DNA of 64,000 nucleotides. Origin: Labilithrix sp. GTDB taxonomy: Bacteria > Myxococcota_A > Polyangia > Polyangiales > Polyangiaceae. The stretch lies in contig JAHBWA010000013.1 in the NCBI GenBank assembly GCA_019637195.1, positions 41,299 through 105,298 of the forward strand, given 5' to 3'. Under the pieces are notes generated by a model, which saw nothing but the letters and a program-made list of their open reading frames with translations, was not told the DNA's origin and did not search any database. The position numbers and the translations under genes were made by a program. This document shows, one piece after another, positions 45,354-54,294 of the stretch (positions are counted from its first letter, which is position 1; every line of letters starts with the position of its first letter).

Positions 45354-45692
45354 TCACCCGACGCGCGGTCCCTTGGGCGGAGGCTCGGGCGCGTAGCCGT
45401 CGTCGTACCGCGGCGGCTCCGGGGGCGGAGCGTCGTGCGTCGGCGGCGCCGGCTGAGCGGCGGCAGGGGGAGGCTCTGGCGCCGCGGCGCCAGAGCCCGA
45501 GACCTTGCCGACGACCTTCTCGATCTCGCTGCCGAGCGACTCGAACGCGCGGCCGACTTCCTTGGCGGCGTCCTTCGCGACGTCCTCGAGCTTGTCGGTG
45601 GGCAGCTTCTCCACCGCGCCCTTCGCCGCGCGGAAGAGGAGCCCGAGCCCTTCCTTCAGGTCGTCCACCGGCCTCGGCTTGTCGTCGCTCAT
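45354..45692 (-). CDS. small hypothetical protein with Pro-rich C-terminus
   Basis: This 112-residue protein starts MSDDKPRPVDDLKEGLGLLFRAAKGAVEKLP and forms an amphipathic helix (EDVAKDAAKEVGRAFESLGSEIEKVVGKV), followed by a Pro/Ala-rich tail (about 40 residues). No signal peptide or membrane segment. The composition suggests a cytoplasmic or peripheral membrane helper protein, perhaps self-assembling, but no family is recognised. It is convergent with the DUF3105 gene (19 bp between stops) and may be co-transcribed with the small lipoprotein gene upstream (65 bp). Confidence 0.7.
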   Translation of the reverse strand: MSDDKPRPVDDLKEGLGLLFRAAKGAVEKLPTDKLEDVAKDAAKEVGRAFESLGSEIEKVVGKVSGSGAAAPEPPPAAAQPAPPTHDAPPPEPPRYDDGYAPEPPPKGPRVG

Positions 45693-45757
45693 GCGCCGAT
45701 GATGACCACCCGCCGGCGGTCTGTCCACCCTCGCGAGCGCGGCCGTGGGCGGGCCGG

Positions 45758-46021
45758 TCAGGGCCGGTTCGCGGCCGTGTTGACGATGAGACGGCGGTCC
45801 ATCTCGCGATGGTTGGGCTCCTGGAGGTGGCGCGGGCGCGGCTTCGCCTTGGGCTTCTCCTCGATGATCGGCGCGTCGGCGACCTCGAGGTCGCCCTGAC
45901 CGGGCGGCAGCCACGCCGGATCGCTGGAGGGATCGACGACCAGCGGCGTCTCGGTCGAGGCGCAGCCCGCGCCGACCGTCAAAGCTCCGAGGACCACCGC
46001 GACGAGGAGACCGAGGCGCAT
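45758..46021 (-). CDS. small lipoprotein
   Basis: The 87-residue protein has a lipoprotein signal (MRLGLLVAVVLGALTVGAGC, Cys20) and a ribosome site (GAGGTGGGGG) just before the ATG. The mature 67 residues are Pro/Lys/Glu-rich (IIEEKPKAKPRPRHLQEPNHREMDRR) without recognised domain. The same frame is open far upstream only as an antisense artefact of the GGDEF gene. Probably an envelope protein of unknown role. Confidence 0.65.
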   Translation of the reverse strand: MRLGLLVAVVLGALTVGAGCASTETPLVVDPSSDPAWLPPGQGDLEVADAPIIEEKPKAKPRPRHLQEPNHREMDRRLIVNTAANRP

Positions 46022-46173
46022 CCCCCACCTCAGTGCACCAAGGATGCCAGCCTCCGGCGCGGTGGGCACCGCGAAAAACGCCGGCGATCCGGGGCGGAGT
46101 GCGTGCGGGCCCGCGCCGGGTGGGGTCGCACGATCCGCGGATCGCGCGCAGATCACCGGACGGCGCGAGGCAC

Positions 46174-48324
46174 TCAGGCGCTCTTCACACGCGCGGCCGA
46201 CGTCGGCGACGGCGTGTAGATGCTGACGCGGTCGCGGCCGCCGCGCTTGCTGGCGTAGAGCGCCTCGTCGGCGGCCTTGAACAGCTCGTCCCACTTCTCG
46301 CCGGCGACCGGGAACGTGGCGACCCCGACGGAGCACGTCACCGAGAGCGGACCGTTCGGCGAGTGGAACACGGTCTTCGACAGCTCGTCGCGGATGCGCT
46401 CGCCGAGCAGGAGCGCGCCCTGCTCGTCGGTCTGCTCGCAGAGGACGACGAACTCCTCGCCGCCGAAGCGGGCGACCACGTCGGTCGTGCGCTTCACCCG
46501 CTTGAGGATGTCGCCGAGGCCCTTGATGACGAGGTCGCCGACGTCGTGACCGTAGGTGTCGTTGACCTTCTTGAACCAGTCGATGTCGGTCACGAGCACG
46601 CTCAGCTTGCGGCTGAAGCGGTGCGCCGCGGCGACCTTCTGCGCGGCGGCGTCGAGCATCGCGCGCTTGTTGAGCAGGCCGGTCATGCCGTCGGTAGTCG
46701 CCATCGTCTCGAGCTTGTGGACCATGCGCGCGTTGGAGAGGCTGACCGCGAGGTGGCTCGCGAGGACCTCGAGCGTCGGGCGCACGGTGTCGCCGAAGGC
46801 GTGGCGGCGCCGCGCGCCGAGAATGAGGGTCCCGAGGACGCGGTTGTGGTGGAGCAGCGGCAGGACGAGCAGCGACGGCACCGCCGGCCAGGAGAGGCGC
46901 TTCGTCAGGACCATCTGGTGGGCCGCGTCGTACTCGCCCTTGTAGGGGAGCGGGAAGCGGTTGGTGACGACCATCGAGACGAGGCCGGTGTTGTGCTTGA
47001 AGCGCTGCCCGACGAGGTCGTCGATCTCGCCGCCGTTGCTCGTCGCGGCGCAGACCTCGTGCATGCGCGTGCCCTCGTCCCAGACCGTGACGGCGGCGAG
47101 GTCGAAGCTCGCGATCTCGCGCGCCGCGCGCACGCCCGCCTCGACGACGTCGCGCTCGCTGAGCGCCGCGCCGAGCGCCTGCGCCGCGCGATAGAGCTTC
47201 CCCTGCTCCACCTTGGCGCGCTCGAGCTGGACGAAGACGCGCTCGTTCTGGATCGCGCGGAGACAGTAGCGCGCGGCCTGCGCCGCGAGATCGTGCTCGT
47301 GCGGAGTGAACGCCTTGCTCTCGACGCGATCGAGCGCGAGCACGCCGCGGACGACGCCGTCCTCGACCACCGGGATCGCCGCGAGCGCGCGGATCGGGCA
47401 CGGTCCGGCGTAGTACGGGACCTTGTACGACGGCCGCAGGTTCTCGAGCAGCACGGCCTCCTTCTTCGCGATCACCGCGGCGCACACGCCGTCGCCGATC
47501 GAGAACGGCGCGTCGTGGATGTCGTCCGACGCGGTCGACAGCTCGCTGATCCGGAGGTGCGTCCCCGAGTCGGTGCGCCACAAGAGCACGGCCGTGTGCA
47601 GGTCGAGCGAGCGGCGGAGGAGCTCGAGCGCGTAGTGGACCGACTGGTGGATCTCCTCGACGCTCGAGCGCGCCAGGCGCTCCTCGGCGTCCTCCTTCTT
47701 GGACTTGGAGTTGGAGACCGCCTCGCCGGCGCCGAGCAGGCGATAGCTGCGCGCGTCCTCGCGGAGGCGCTCGAGCTCGCGCTCGACGCGCGCGCGCGCC
47801 GTCACGCGGATGCGGGCGACCTCCGCCCGGAGCAGGAGCAGGTTGAGGAGCGCGAACGCGGTCGCGAAGCCGGCCTGCGTCGCGAGGGCCTCGAGGCTCG
47901 CCTCCCCGAGCGTCTTGTAGCGGATGAGCGCGTCGAGGATGACCACCCAGCCGACGACGGCGAGCCCGGCGACGGGGCGCCCGAACGAGGCGACGAGCGC
48001 CACGAGGACGTAGGTCGCGGGCGAGAAGCGGCCCGAGAGCGTGCCGTCGAACCGCAGGAGCGCGGCGTCGAGGCCGACCGCCAGGAGCGCGCCGAGCTCG
48101 AAGTCGAGCAGGAACGGCGCGTCGCCGGTGAGCCTGAGCTTCGCGCGAAGGCGCTTGCCGAGGAAGATCGCCCAGGCGACGGCGGCGAGGACCGGGAGCG
48201 GCCCGATCGGCGCGGCGGCGCCGCCGGCGATGACCCAGGCCGCGAGCGCGCAGGTCACGAGCAGGCCGAGGCCCTTGCGAGCGAGGCGGCGAACGAGGAG
48301 CGTCGCGCGTACGAGCGAGTCCAC
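46174..48324 (-). CDS. membrane GAF-GAF-GGDEF diguanylate cyclase
   Basis: The 716-residue protein has about five N-terminal hydrophobic helices (1-165), a coiled coil (about 170-200), two GAF-like sensor domains (about 215-370 and 385-530) and a C-terminal GGDEF domain (from TDGMTGLLNKRAMLDAAAQKVA). The active site is intact (GGEEF, about residue 620), and the inhibitory I-site RxxD (RTTD) sits the usual 5 residues before it, so the enzyme should make cyclic di-GMP and be product-inhibited. The start GTG (48322-48324) gives MDSLVRATLLVRRLARKG. It is divergent from the rhomboid gene. The sensed signal is unknown. Confidence 0.92.
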   Translation of the reverse strand: MDSLVRATLLVRRLARKGLGLLVTCALAAWVIAGGAAAPIGPLPVLAAVAWAIFLGKRLRAKLRLTGDAPFLLDFELGALLAVGLDAALLRFDGTLSGRFSPATYVLVALVASFGRPVAGLAVVGWVVILDALIRYKTLGEASLEALATQAGFATAFALLNLLLLRAEVARIRVTARARVERELERLREDARSYRLLGAGEAVSNSKSKKEDAEERLARSSVEEIHQSVHYALELLRRSLDLHTAVLLWRTDSGTHLRISELSTASDDIHDAPFSIGDGVCAAVIAKKEAVLLENLRPSYKVPYYAGPCPIRALAAIPVVEDGVVRGVLALDRVESKAFTPHEHDLAAQAARYCLRAIQNERVFVQLERAKVEQGKLYRAAQALGAALSERDVVEAGVRAAREIASFDLAAVTVWDEGTRMHEVCAATSNGGEIDDLVGQRFKHNTGLVSMVVTNRFPLPYKGEYDAAHQMVLTKRLSWPAVPSLLVLPLLHHNRVLGTLILGARRRHAFGDTVRPTLEVLASHLAVSLSNARMVHKLETMATTDGMTGLLNKRAMLDAAAQKVAAAHRFSRKLSVLVTDIDWFKKVNDTYGHDVGDLVIKGLGDILKRVKRTTDVVARFGGEEFVVLCEQTDEQGALLLGERIRDELSKTVFHSPNGPLSVTCSVGVATFPVAGEKWDELFKAADEALYASKRGGRDRVSIYTPSPTSAARVKSA

Positions 48325-48588
48325 TTGTTCCGAACCTTCGGGGAAGACCCGCGTGCGAACTGCACCGGGCCTCCTCGTCCGCTATCAGCGCCCCGGCGAC
48401 GGGGGCAAAGGAACGGCGAACTCGGCAACTTGTTTGACAGCCCGCGCGCCCCTCGAGCCCAGCCGGGGGGCCGCGCGGCGCGCGCGCGCCCAGCGCCGCG
48501 CGGAGATCCGCCGTCCCCGCGGCGAAATCCGCCCGCGCGGCCGCACGACGGGCGTGCATCGGCGAGGCGACGTGCGTAAAACTCCCTC

Positions 48589-49587
48589 GTGACGGAAGCG
48601 GACGGCGCGACCCAGGAGCGACAACCGACGGCCCAGGACGCGGCCCTCGAGGAGACGCGCGGCCTGCGCGGCGCGCCGATCACGAGCGCGCTGCTCGCCG
48701 CCAACGCCGGCGTCTTCGCGGCGCAGGTCTCGCTCGCGGGGAACCTGCGCTTCGCGCTCGGCGGGGCCGACCAGCAGGACCACACGCTCTGGAACGCGAT
48801 CCTCCGCTGGCTCGGCGGCAACGACTCGACCTTCACGATCGCCGACACGCGCCTCGAGACGCTCGTGACGTCGTGCTTCCTCCACGGGTCGATCCTCCAC
48901 CTCGGCTTCAACCTGCTCGTGCTCTGGCAGGTCGGCCCGTTCCTCGAGCGCGCCGTCGGGCGCGCGCGCTTCCTCCCGCTCTACCTCGGCTCCGGGATCA
49001 TGGGCAGCGCGTTCAGCGCGATCGCGGGCCGGCTCTTCGGCGCGTCGCTCAGCATCGGCGCGTCGGGAGCCATCTGCGGGCTGATCGGCGCGATGCTCGT
49101 CCTCGGCGCGCGAACCCAGGGCTGGCGCGGACCGCTCGCGCGTCAGATGGCCGGGTGGCTGGCGTTCCTGTTCGTCCTCGGCCTCGCCAAGAACCTGCAG
49201 GGCGGGATGGTGCAGGTCGACAACGCGGCGCACATCGGCGGCGCCCTCGGCGGCGTGATCATCGCCGCCACGTGGCGACGCGGCGTGACCTACACGGCGC
49301 AGCTCTCGCGGATCGTCGTCGGCGCCTGCGTCGCGATCATGATCGTCGCCGGTCTCACGGTCTATGTCCGCAACCGGACGGATCGCTACCTCTTCATGGG
49401 GGTCGACGAGCGCCTCAACGCCGCGAGCCGCGCGGCGCGCAGCGGGCAGTGCGACGAGGCCGACCGCGCGATGAAGCGCGCCCAGCGCCTCGACCCGGGA
49501 AACGAGCGGCTCCACGATCGCGCGCAGGAGATCAACCGCGAGTGCCTCGCGCCTTCCGCGCCGCCGGTCCGAACCGGACCGCCCTGA
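48589..49587 (+). CDS. rhomboid family intramembrane serine protease
   Basis: The 332-residue protein has six predicted helices and the rhomboid catalytic pair: Ser in SIGASGAICGLIGAMLV (about residue 158) and His in VDNAAHIGGALGGVI (about residue 219). The upstream HGSILHLGFNLLVLWQVG (loop His/Asn) and GSAFSA segments fit. A C-terminal tail of about 80 residues past the last helix (RLNAASRAARSGQCDEADRAMKRAQRLDPGNERL) is TPR-like. Rhomboids cleave membrane-anchored substrates within the lipid bilayer. GTG start (MTEADGATQERQPTAQD). Substrate unknown. Confidence 0.92.
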   Translation: MTEADGATQERQPTAQDAALEETRGLRGAPITSALLAANAGVFAAQVSLAGNLRFALGGADQQDHTLWNAILRWLGGNDSTFTIADTRLETLVTSCFLHGSILHLGFNLLVLWQVGPFLERAVGRARFLPLYLGSGIMGSAFSAIAGRLFGASLSIGASGAICGLIGAMLVLGARTQGWRGPLARQMAGWLAFLFVLGLAKNLQGGMVQVDNAAHIGGALGGVIIAATWRRGVTYTAQLSRIVVGACVAIMIVAGLTVYVRNRTDRYLFMGVDERLNAASRAARSGQCDEADRAMKRAQRLDPGNERLHDRAQEINRECLAPSAPPVRTGPP

Positions 49588-49833
49588 GCCCAGCGTACGC
49601 GTGTAGCTCGGTCGGCTGGACGGATCGCGCGGATCGCAGCGCATTCTGCGCAGCGCAGCCGACGCTTCGAACGGGACGCGCAGCCGGCGCGGGGAGACCG
49701 GCGCGCGCGGGTGTGAGCGGATGTTGACGTCACGCGCGGCACGCCTCGGCACAAGGCGCCGACGTAGGAGCTCCGCAACCGCCCGAGATCGCGCGATCGA
49801 CAGGCGGGACCGAGGCTTGCACACGGCCGGGTC

Positions 49834-50262
49834 ATGTCGTTCGTCGCGCGTCGCTTCGGGAGCGCCGGCCTCGTCCCCGTGACGGCGGGTGAGGCGCCCC
49901 CTCCGGCCCCCTCGCCGTCCGGGGTCTCGCTCCGGTCGCCGGTCATCGTCGTCGTCGGCGTCGACGACGTCACGGCCCGGGCGTGCAAGACGGCGGCGCT
50001 CCAAGGAGACGTCGGCTTCGTGCGCGCCGCGCAAGGGATCGCCGCGTGCCGCGCGATCCGCGCCGCGCGCCCCACCGTCGTCGCGCTCGGGGCGTCGCTC
50101 TGGCGCGACGAGACGTACGCCATCGCCGAGGTCGCGCGGAGCGCCGGCGCGCGCGTCGTCCAGATCCCGGCGGGCGCGCCGGCCGAGCGCGTCGCGATCG
50201 AGCTGACGCTCGCCGCGATGCTCGACGCCCCCGCCGCTACCGCCCCCGCCGCTACCGGTTGA
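49834..50262 (+). CDS. degenerate response-regulator-receiver-like protein
   Basis: The 142-residue protein has a 35-residue Pro-rich N-terminus and then a receiver-like alternation of strands and helices: VIVVVGVDDVTARACKTAAL, GDVGFVRAAQGIAACRAI, RPTVVALGASLWRDETYA, ARVVQIPAGAPAERV. The strand where receivers carry the phospho-accepting Asp reads VVALGAS and lacks it, so if related it would be a pseudo-receiver. No output domain. Start ATG at 49834 lacks a clear ribosome site. It is convergent with the half-HsdS gene (stops overlap by 11 bp). Assignment is tentative. Confidence 0.5.
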   Translation: MSFVARRFGSAGLVPVTAGEAPPPAPSPSGVSLRSPVIVVVGVDDVTARACKTAALQGDVGFVRAAQGIAACRAIRAARPTVVALGASLWRDETYAIAEVARSAGARVVQIPAGAPAERVAIELTLAAMLDAPAATAPAATG

Positions 50263-50875
50263 GCAGCCGCTGATAACGCGCGGACGCGTCGTAGAGGACG
50301 TCGAGCGCGCCGTTGACCTCACGCGACAGGCGCCGGCGCGCCGCGACGATCGCCGAGGGCACGCGGAGCGCGAGGAGCGACGAGCGCGGGACGCGCGGGT
50401 GGTGGCCACCCTCCTGCGCCGCGGCGAGCACCGACTGCGCGCGCTCGCCGAGGAGAAACGGCAGGAGGAACGCGAGGTCGTCTCCCTCACGCCGCGGCGC
50501 GAGCACGTAGAACTCCGTCGACACGGCGAGCGGACGCGCGGACGCGGCCTCGAGCGCGCGCGGATGAACGAGCGCGATCTGGCGCAAGTACGGACGCAGG
50601 CGCGAGACGACGAGGTCCCCTGCGCGCGCCGTCTTCTTCGCGCTCTTCGCCGCGGGGGCGGCGCGCACCGCCGCCGGGATGTCGAGCAGCCCGTCGCGCG
50701 CGTGGGTCGTGTCGAGGACCACCGCGCGCTCGATCGCGTCGGCGCGCTCGCGCCGCTCGACGACGAACTCGTCGAGCGGGGTCCCTTCGCCCGCGCCCGC
50801 CGCGGCCACCCAGCGCTCGGGCGCGAGGACGACGTCCGGACCGAGCTCCGCGAGCGCGCGCACCGCGAGCTTCAC
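50252..50875 (-). CDS. HsdS-like specificity subunit, single target-recognition domain
   Basis: The 207-residue protein starts at a GTG overlapping the methylase stop (GTGA). It resembles half of a type I specificity subunit: an N-terminal region (LDEFVVERRERADAIE), then the TRD-like core RAGDLVVSRLRPYLRQIALV, AVSTEFYVLAP, a helix and AQEGGHHPRVPRSSLLALRVP, ending in a helix (AARRRLSREVNGALDVLYDASARYQRLL) like HsdS conserved spacers. Full HsdS has two TRDs (about 400 residues), so this would act as a homodimer or read a half-site. It directs the neighbouring methylase to its sequence. No HsdR-type gene is in the window. Confidence 0.75.
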   Translation of the reverse strand: MKLAVRALAELGPDVVLAPERWVAAAGAGEGTPLDEFVVERRERADAIERAVVLDTTHARDGLLDIPAAVRAAPAAKSAKKTARAGDLVVSRLRPYLRQIALVHPRALEAASARPLAVSTEFYVLAPRREGDDLAFLLPFLLGERAQSVLAAAQEGGHHPRVPRSSLLALRVPSAIVAARRRLSREVNGALDVLYDASARYQRLLNR

Positions 50876-51936
50876 GTGAAGCCCTCCGCTTGGAGGAACG
50901 GGCGCAGCTCGGCGGCGACGTCGTCGAGATCGTGGTCGAGGTCTCCGTCCCTCCGGAAGATCGGCTCTCCCCCCGTGTCCTTTCCGGCGCGCTCGCTGAC
51001 GACCAACATCGTCCGCTCGTCGCCCTGCGCCCCGGGGCGCGCGCGCTTCTGCGCGAAGAGCACGAAGGTGCGCTGCGACGTGTGCGGGAGGAACGTCTCC
51101 CGCGGGAGGCCGACGATCGCGAGCACGCGCGCGCGCTCGACGAGCCAGCGGCGGAGCGCGGCGAACGCGGCGCCGCTCGCCTTGTTGTAGGGCAGGACGA
51201 TGCCGAGCCTGCCGCCGGGGCGGAGGAGCCCGAGCGCGCGCTCGAGGAACAAGACGTCGCGCTCCGGGGTGCGCACGAGGCGCGCGACGTCGAAGCCGTC
51301 GGCGGGCGCGCGCCCGGCGAACGGCGGGTTCGTCGCGACGACGTCGGCCACGGGCAGGCCGTCGCCGCGCAGCCCGTCGCCGCGCTGGACCGAATGAGGA
51401 TCGGCGTCCGCCGCGAGGGCGAGCAGCCGGGCGACGCGGACGGCGCGGAGATCGACGTCGCGGCCGTGCGCCCGCGCTCCGGCGGCGCGCGCGAGAGAGA
51501 GGAACGCTCCCGAGCCGCACGCCGGATCGACGACGCTCTCGCGCTTCGTCGGCGCGAGCATCTTCACGACGAAGTCGACGACGTGGCGGGGCGTGAAGAA
51601 CTGGCCCTTGTCCGACTTGGCCACGCGCGGGACGAGCGACTCGAACACCGCGTCGAGCGTGCTCTCCTCGAGGAGCGCGCGCGCGAGCAGCTCGTCGACG
51701 CGCGCGAGCAGCGCGTCGCTCGCGTCCGCCACGGGATCGACGTCGAGGACCGGGTGCCTGCGCACGACCTCCGCGATCGCGCGGCGCAGCGGCATCTCCC
51801 GCGCGACGGCGATCCGCGCGGCGGCGACGGCGAAGACGATCTCGAAGGCGTCCTCGCCGCTCGTCGCGACGACCACCTCCTCCACGTGGCGGAGGACGCT
51901 CGCGGCGCTCACGCCGGGACGGTGGCGCTTCGACAT
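50872..51936 (-). CDS. HsdM-like N6-adenine DNA methyltransferase, orphan
   Basis: The 354-residue protein has the HsdM-type N-terminal helical region (SLVPRVAKSDKGQFFTPRHVVDFVVKMLAP), SAM-binding motif I VVDPACGSGAFLS, and motif IV TNPPF (N-P-P-F, N6-adenine type). It also has LRPGGRLGIVLPYNKASG and the C-terminal FVLFAQKR. It is shorter than classic HsdM (about 500). TAGGTT lies 7 nt before the ATG, so it has its own promoter and a probably leaderless transcript. The half-HsdS gene follows with overlapping codons. No restriction subunit is near, so this is likely a solitary epigenetic methylase or a type I remnant. Confidence 0.87.
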   Translation of the reverse strand: MSKRHRPGVSAASVLRHVEEVVVATSGEDAFEIVFAVAAARIAVAREMPLRRAIAEVVRRHPVLDVDPVADASDALLARVDELLARALLEESTLDAVFESLVPRVAKSDKGQFFTPRHVVDFVVKMLAPTKRESVVDPACGSGAFLSLARAAGARAHGRDVDLRAVRVARLLALAADADPHSVQRGDGLRGDGLPVADVVATNPPFAGRAPADGFDVARLVRTPERDVLFLERALGLLRPGGRLGIVLPYNKASGAAFAALRRWLVERARVLAIVGLPRETFLPHTSQRTFVLFAQKRARPGAQGDERTMLVVSERAGKDTGGEPIFRRDGDLDHDLDDVAAELRPFLQAEGFT

Positions 51937-52160
51937 CGCGCGGAACCTACGCGACGATGCTCGAAAAGACGCGCGAAATGTCAGGGGCGCGCTCCGGCGG
52001 CGGGTCGCTCGGGGCTACGCGCCCCCATCCCGCTCAAGATATCGCACAAGGTGCGCGTCTGCCCGGAGAGCGTCCGCTCGCGCCCAGCGTCTCGCGTGCG
52101 TCTACGCGCTCGAGCTTTCGTTTGCGCGCGCGGCCTCGATGTTAGAAGCGTCGCGCTCAC

Positions 52161-53117
52161 ATGAAGCCCTCGCAGCTCTTCGCGTCGCTCTTCTTCCTCG
52201 GGACCCTCGCCGCCGCGGGGGCGTGCGCCGAGGGCGTGGCGTCCGACGCGACCGGGATGGACCTCGAGCCGACGAAGAGCACCGATCCGACGGAGCCCGG
52301 GGAGAGCGTGACGGTCCCGCCGAGGGGCGACCGCGAGGACGATCCGGGCGACGACGACGGCACCGACGACGGCTCGAGCAGCAGCGGCGGCTCGAGCAGC
52401 AGCGGCGGCTCGAGCGGGGCGCCGGACGCCGGCAGCAGCGGCTCGAGCGGCACGCCCGACGCTGGCGGCAGCAGCGGCGGCTCGAGCGGCACGCCCGACG
52501 CCGGCTCCTGCACGACGGTAGCGCCGAGCAACGCGTGCGGGCTCACTCCGCAGTGCGGCTGCGCGGCCAACGAGACGTGCGACGTCACGAACAAGTCCAA
52601 CGGCGCCGTGAGCTGCATCCTCGCCGGCGGCGGTCCCCAGGGCTCCCTCTGCACGACGAGCTCGCAGTGCGCGCTCGGGCTCACCTGCGCGTACGGCGCT
52701 TGCCGCCCGTACTGCGCGACCGAGAACAGCGCGTGCACGGGCGCCGGGCTCGGGATGTGCGGCCAGTACTACGATCCTCCCGGCACCGCGGTGCCGAACG
52801 CGAAGGTCTGCACGATCGCCTGCGACCTCCGCAGCCCGAGCGCCGCGTGCGGCTCGAACACGTGCATCTGGGACGGCAGCCTCAAGGCGACGGACTGCGA
52901 CGCAGCAGGGGCCAAGGCGCTCTACGCATCGTGCACGAAGTACAACGACTGTCAGCAGGGCCTGGCGTGCGTCTATCACCCGCTGTGGGGCTACGAGTGC
53001 GAGCGCTGGTGCCGCGTCGGGACCAACAGCGACTGCGGTCTCTTCGAGAGCTGCAAGGACATCTACGGCGCGAACGCGCCGCTGGAAGGCGGCACGCGGC
53101 TCGGCCACTGCCAGTAG
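52161..53117 (+). CDS. cysteine-rich lipoprotein with Ser/Gly linker
   Basis: The 318-residue protein has a lipoprotein signal (MKPSQLFASLFFLGTLAAAGAC), an acidic stretch (DREDDPGDDDGTDD), a long Ser/Gly linker of SSSGGSS and SSGTPDAG units (about 70-115), and a mature domain with more than 20 Cys in repeating patterns (CGCAANETCDV, CTTSSQCALGLTCAYGACRPYC). It looks like EGF/TNFR-like disulfide modules. The linker is encoded by GGCTCGAGCAGCAGC-type repeats. TAGAAG lies 12 nt before the ATG. Surface-exposed role is likely; function unknown. Confidence 0.82.
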   Translation: MKPSQLFASLFFLGTLAAAGACAEGVASDATGMDLEPTKSTDPTEPGESVTVPPRGDREDDPGDDDGTDDGSSSSGGSSSSGGSSGAPDAGSSGSSGTPDAGGSSGGSSGTPDAGSCTTVAPSNACGLTPQCGCAANETCDVTNKSNGAVSCILAGGGPQGSLCTTSSQCALGLTCAYGACRPYCATENSACTGAGLGMCGQYYDPPGTAVPNAKVCTIACDLRSPSAACGSNTCIWDGSLKATDCDAAGAKALYASCTKYNDCQQGLACVYHPLWGYECERWCRVGTNSDCGLFESCKDIYGANAPLEGGTRLGHCQ

Positions 53118-53196
53118 CCTCGGGCGCGCCGCCTCCGCGCCGCGCCCACATCCGGCGTTCGACAATCGCCGGTGTTCGTCTACCCTTCGCTCCACG

Positions 53197-54294
53197 ATGA
53201 TCCCCGGAGCCGAGCGCATCGCCGATCTCGATCTGGCGTGGGCCGAGACGCGCCACGGAGCTCAGCTTCGCGCGGTCCGGCGGGCCGCCGAGCGCGTCCG
53301 CGACAGGCTCGCGAGCGGCCCCCGCTGCATCGCGGTCCGGACCCTCCCGCTGACCACGCTCGTCTACCCGACGCGCTACGCGTTCTGGGCGGCGGCGTTC
53401 GCGCCGGCGCCGTTCGTGACGCTGACGCATCGCTGCGTGCTCGTGCAGTTCTTCCAGCAGGGGGAGCTCAGGCACCTGCTCTTCAACCCGACCGACATCG
53501 ACGGCGCGCGCGCCACGCCGTTCTTCGCGCGGCTGATCGAGCAGCTCGGCCAGACGACGGCCGATCTCGTGACCAAGCGCTTCGACCCGCTCGAGCATCA
53601 GCTCGCGCGCCTCGGCCTCGCGCCCGAGGACATCGACTACCTCGCGTTCGACCACTTCCACACGCAAGACCTCCGCGGCCTGCTCGGCACGACGGACGGC
53701 GCGCGACCTCGGCGCTTCCCGAACGCGAAGCTCCTCGCGCCGAAGAGCGAGTGGGAGGACTGGGACGACCTCCACCCGCTGCAGCGCGCCTGGTTCGTCC
53801 GCGACGGCAAGCTCGGCGCGCGGACGGACGACGTCATCCTCACCGCTGGGGACTTCGCGCTCGGCGACGGCGTGATGCTCCTCCGCACGCCCGGGCACAC
53901 GTCGGGCAACCAGACGCTCTTCCTCGCCACCGAGTCCGGCGTCTGGGGCATCAGCGAGAACGGCACCTCGGCCGACAACTGGTCGCCGCTCGAGAGCCGG
54001 ATCCGCGGGCTCTCGTTCATGTGCAAAAAGCAGGATCTCGACGTCGTCCTCAACGCGAACACCCCCGAGCTCGGCGCGGTCCAGTACACGTCGATGGTGC
54101 TCGAGCGCACGATCGTCGACCGCGTGCGCCGGGCTCCGGCGTTCGTCCAGATGTTCCCCTCGAGCGAGGTCACGCCGAGCCTCCTCGCGCCGGGCCTCAC
54201 GCCGACGATCGTCCACGGCGCCATCACGCACGGCGAGCTCTCGCGCCCGCGCCCCGCGACCTCGCCGTCCCCCCACGTCCAGGCCTCCGCGTGA
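53197..54294 (+). CDS. MBL-fold metallohydrolase-like protein
   Basis: The 365-residue protein has a 60-residue N-terminal helical region, then an MBL-type fold. Features are the metal motif in DYLAFDHFHTQDLRGLL (variant HxHxD: D-H-F-H-T-Q-D), PNAKLLAPKSEWEDW, GDGVMLLRTPGHTSGNQTLFLATESGVW (strand His in PGHTSGNQ), and NWSPLESRIR. The first motif His is Asp here, so metal binding may be altered. TACCCT lies 10 nt upstream of ATG 53197. The gene overlaps the following gene by 4 bp (GTGA). No specific substrate can be named. Confidence 0.78.
   Translation: MIPGAERIADLDLAWAETRHGAQLRAVRRAAERVRDRLASGPRCIAVRTLPLTTLVYPTRYAFWAAAFAPAPFVTLTHRCVLVQFFQQGELRHLLFNPTDIDGARATPFFARLIEQLGQTTADLVTKRFDPLEHQLARLGLAPEDIDYLAFDHFHTQDLRGLLGTTDGARPRRFPNAKLLAPKSEWEDWDDLHPLQRAWFVRDGKLGARTDDVILTAGDFALGDGVMLLRTPGHTSGNQTLFLATESGVWGISENGTSADNWSPLESRIRGLSFMCKKQDLDVVLNANTPELGAVQYTSMVLERTIVDRVRRAPAFVQMFPSSEVTPSLLAPGLTPTIVHGAITHGELSRPRPATSPSPHVQASA

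Noticed and set aside
46033..48579. 848-codon open frame on the plus strand
   Set aside because: Antisense of the GGDEF gene; composition is Arg/Glu/Val-rich without any family signature.
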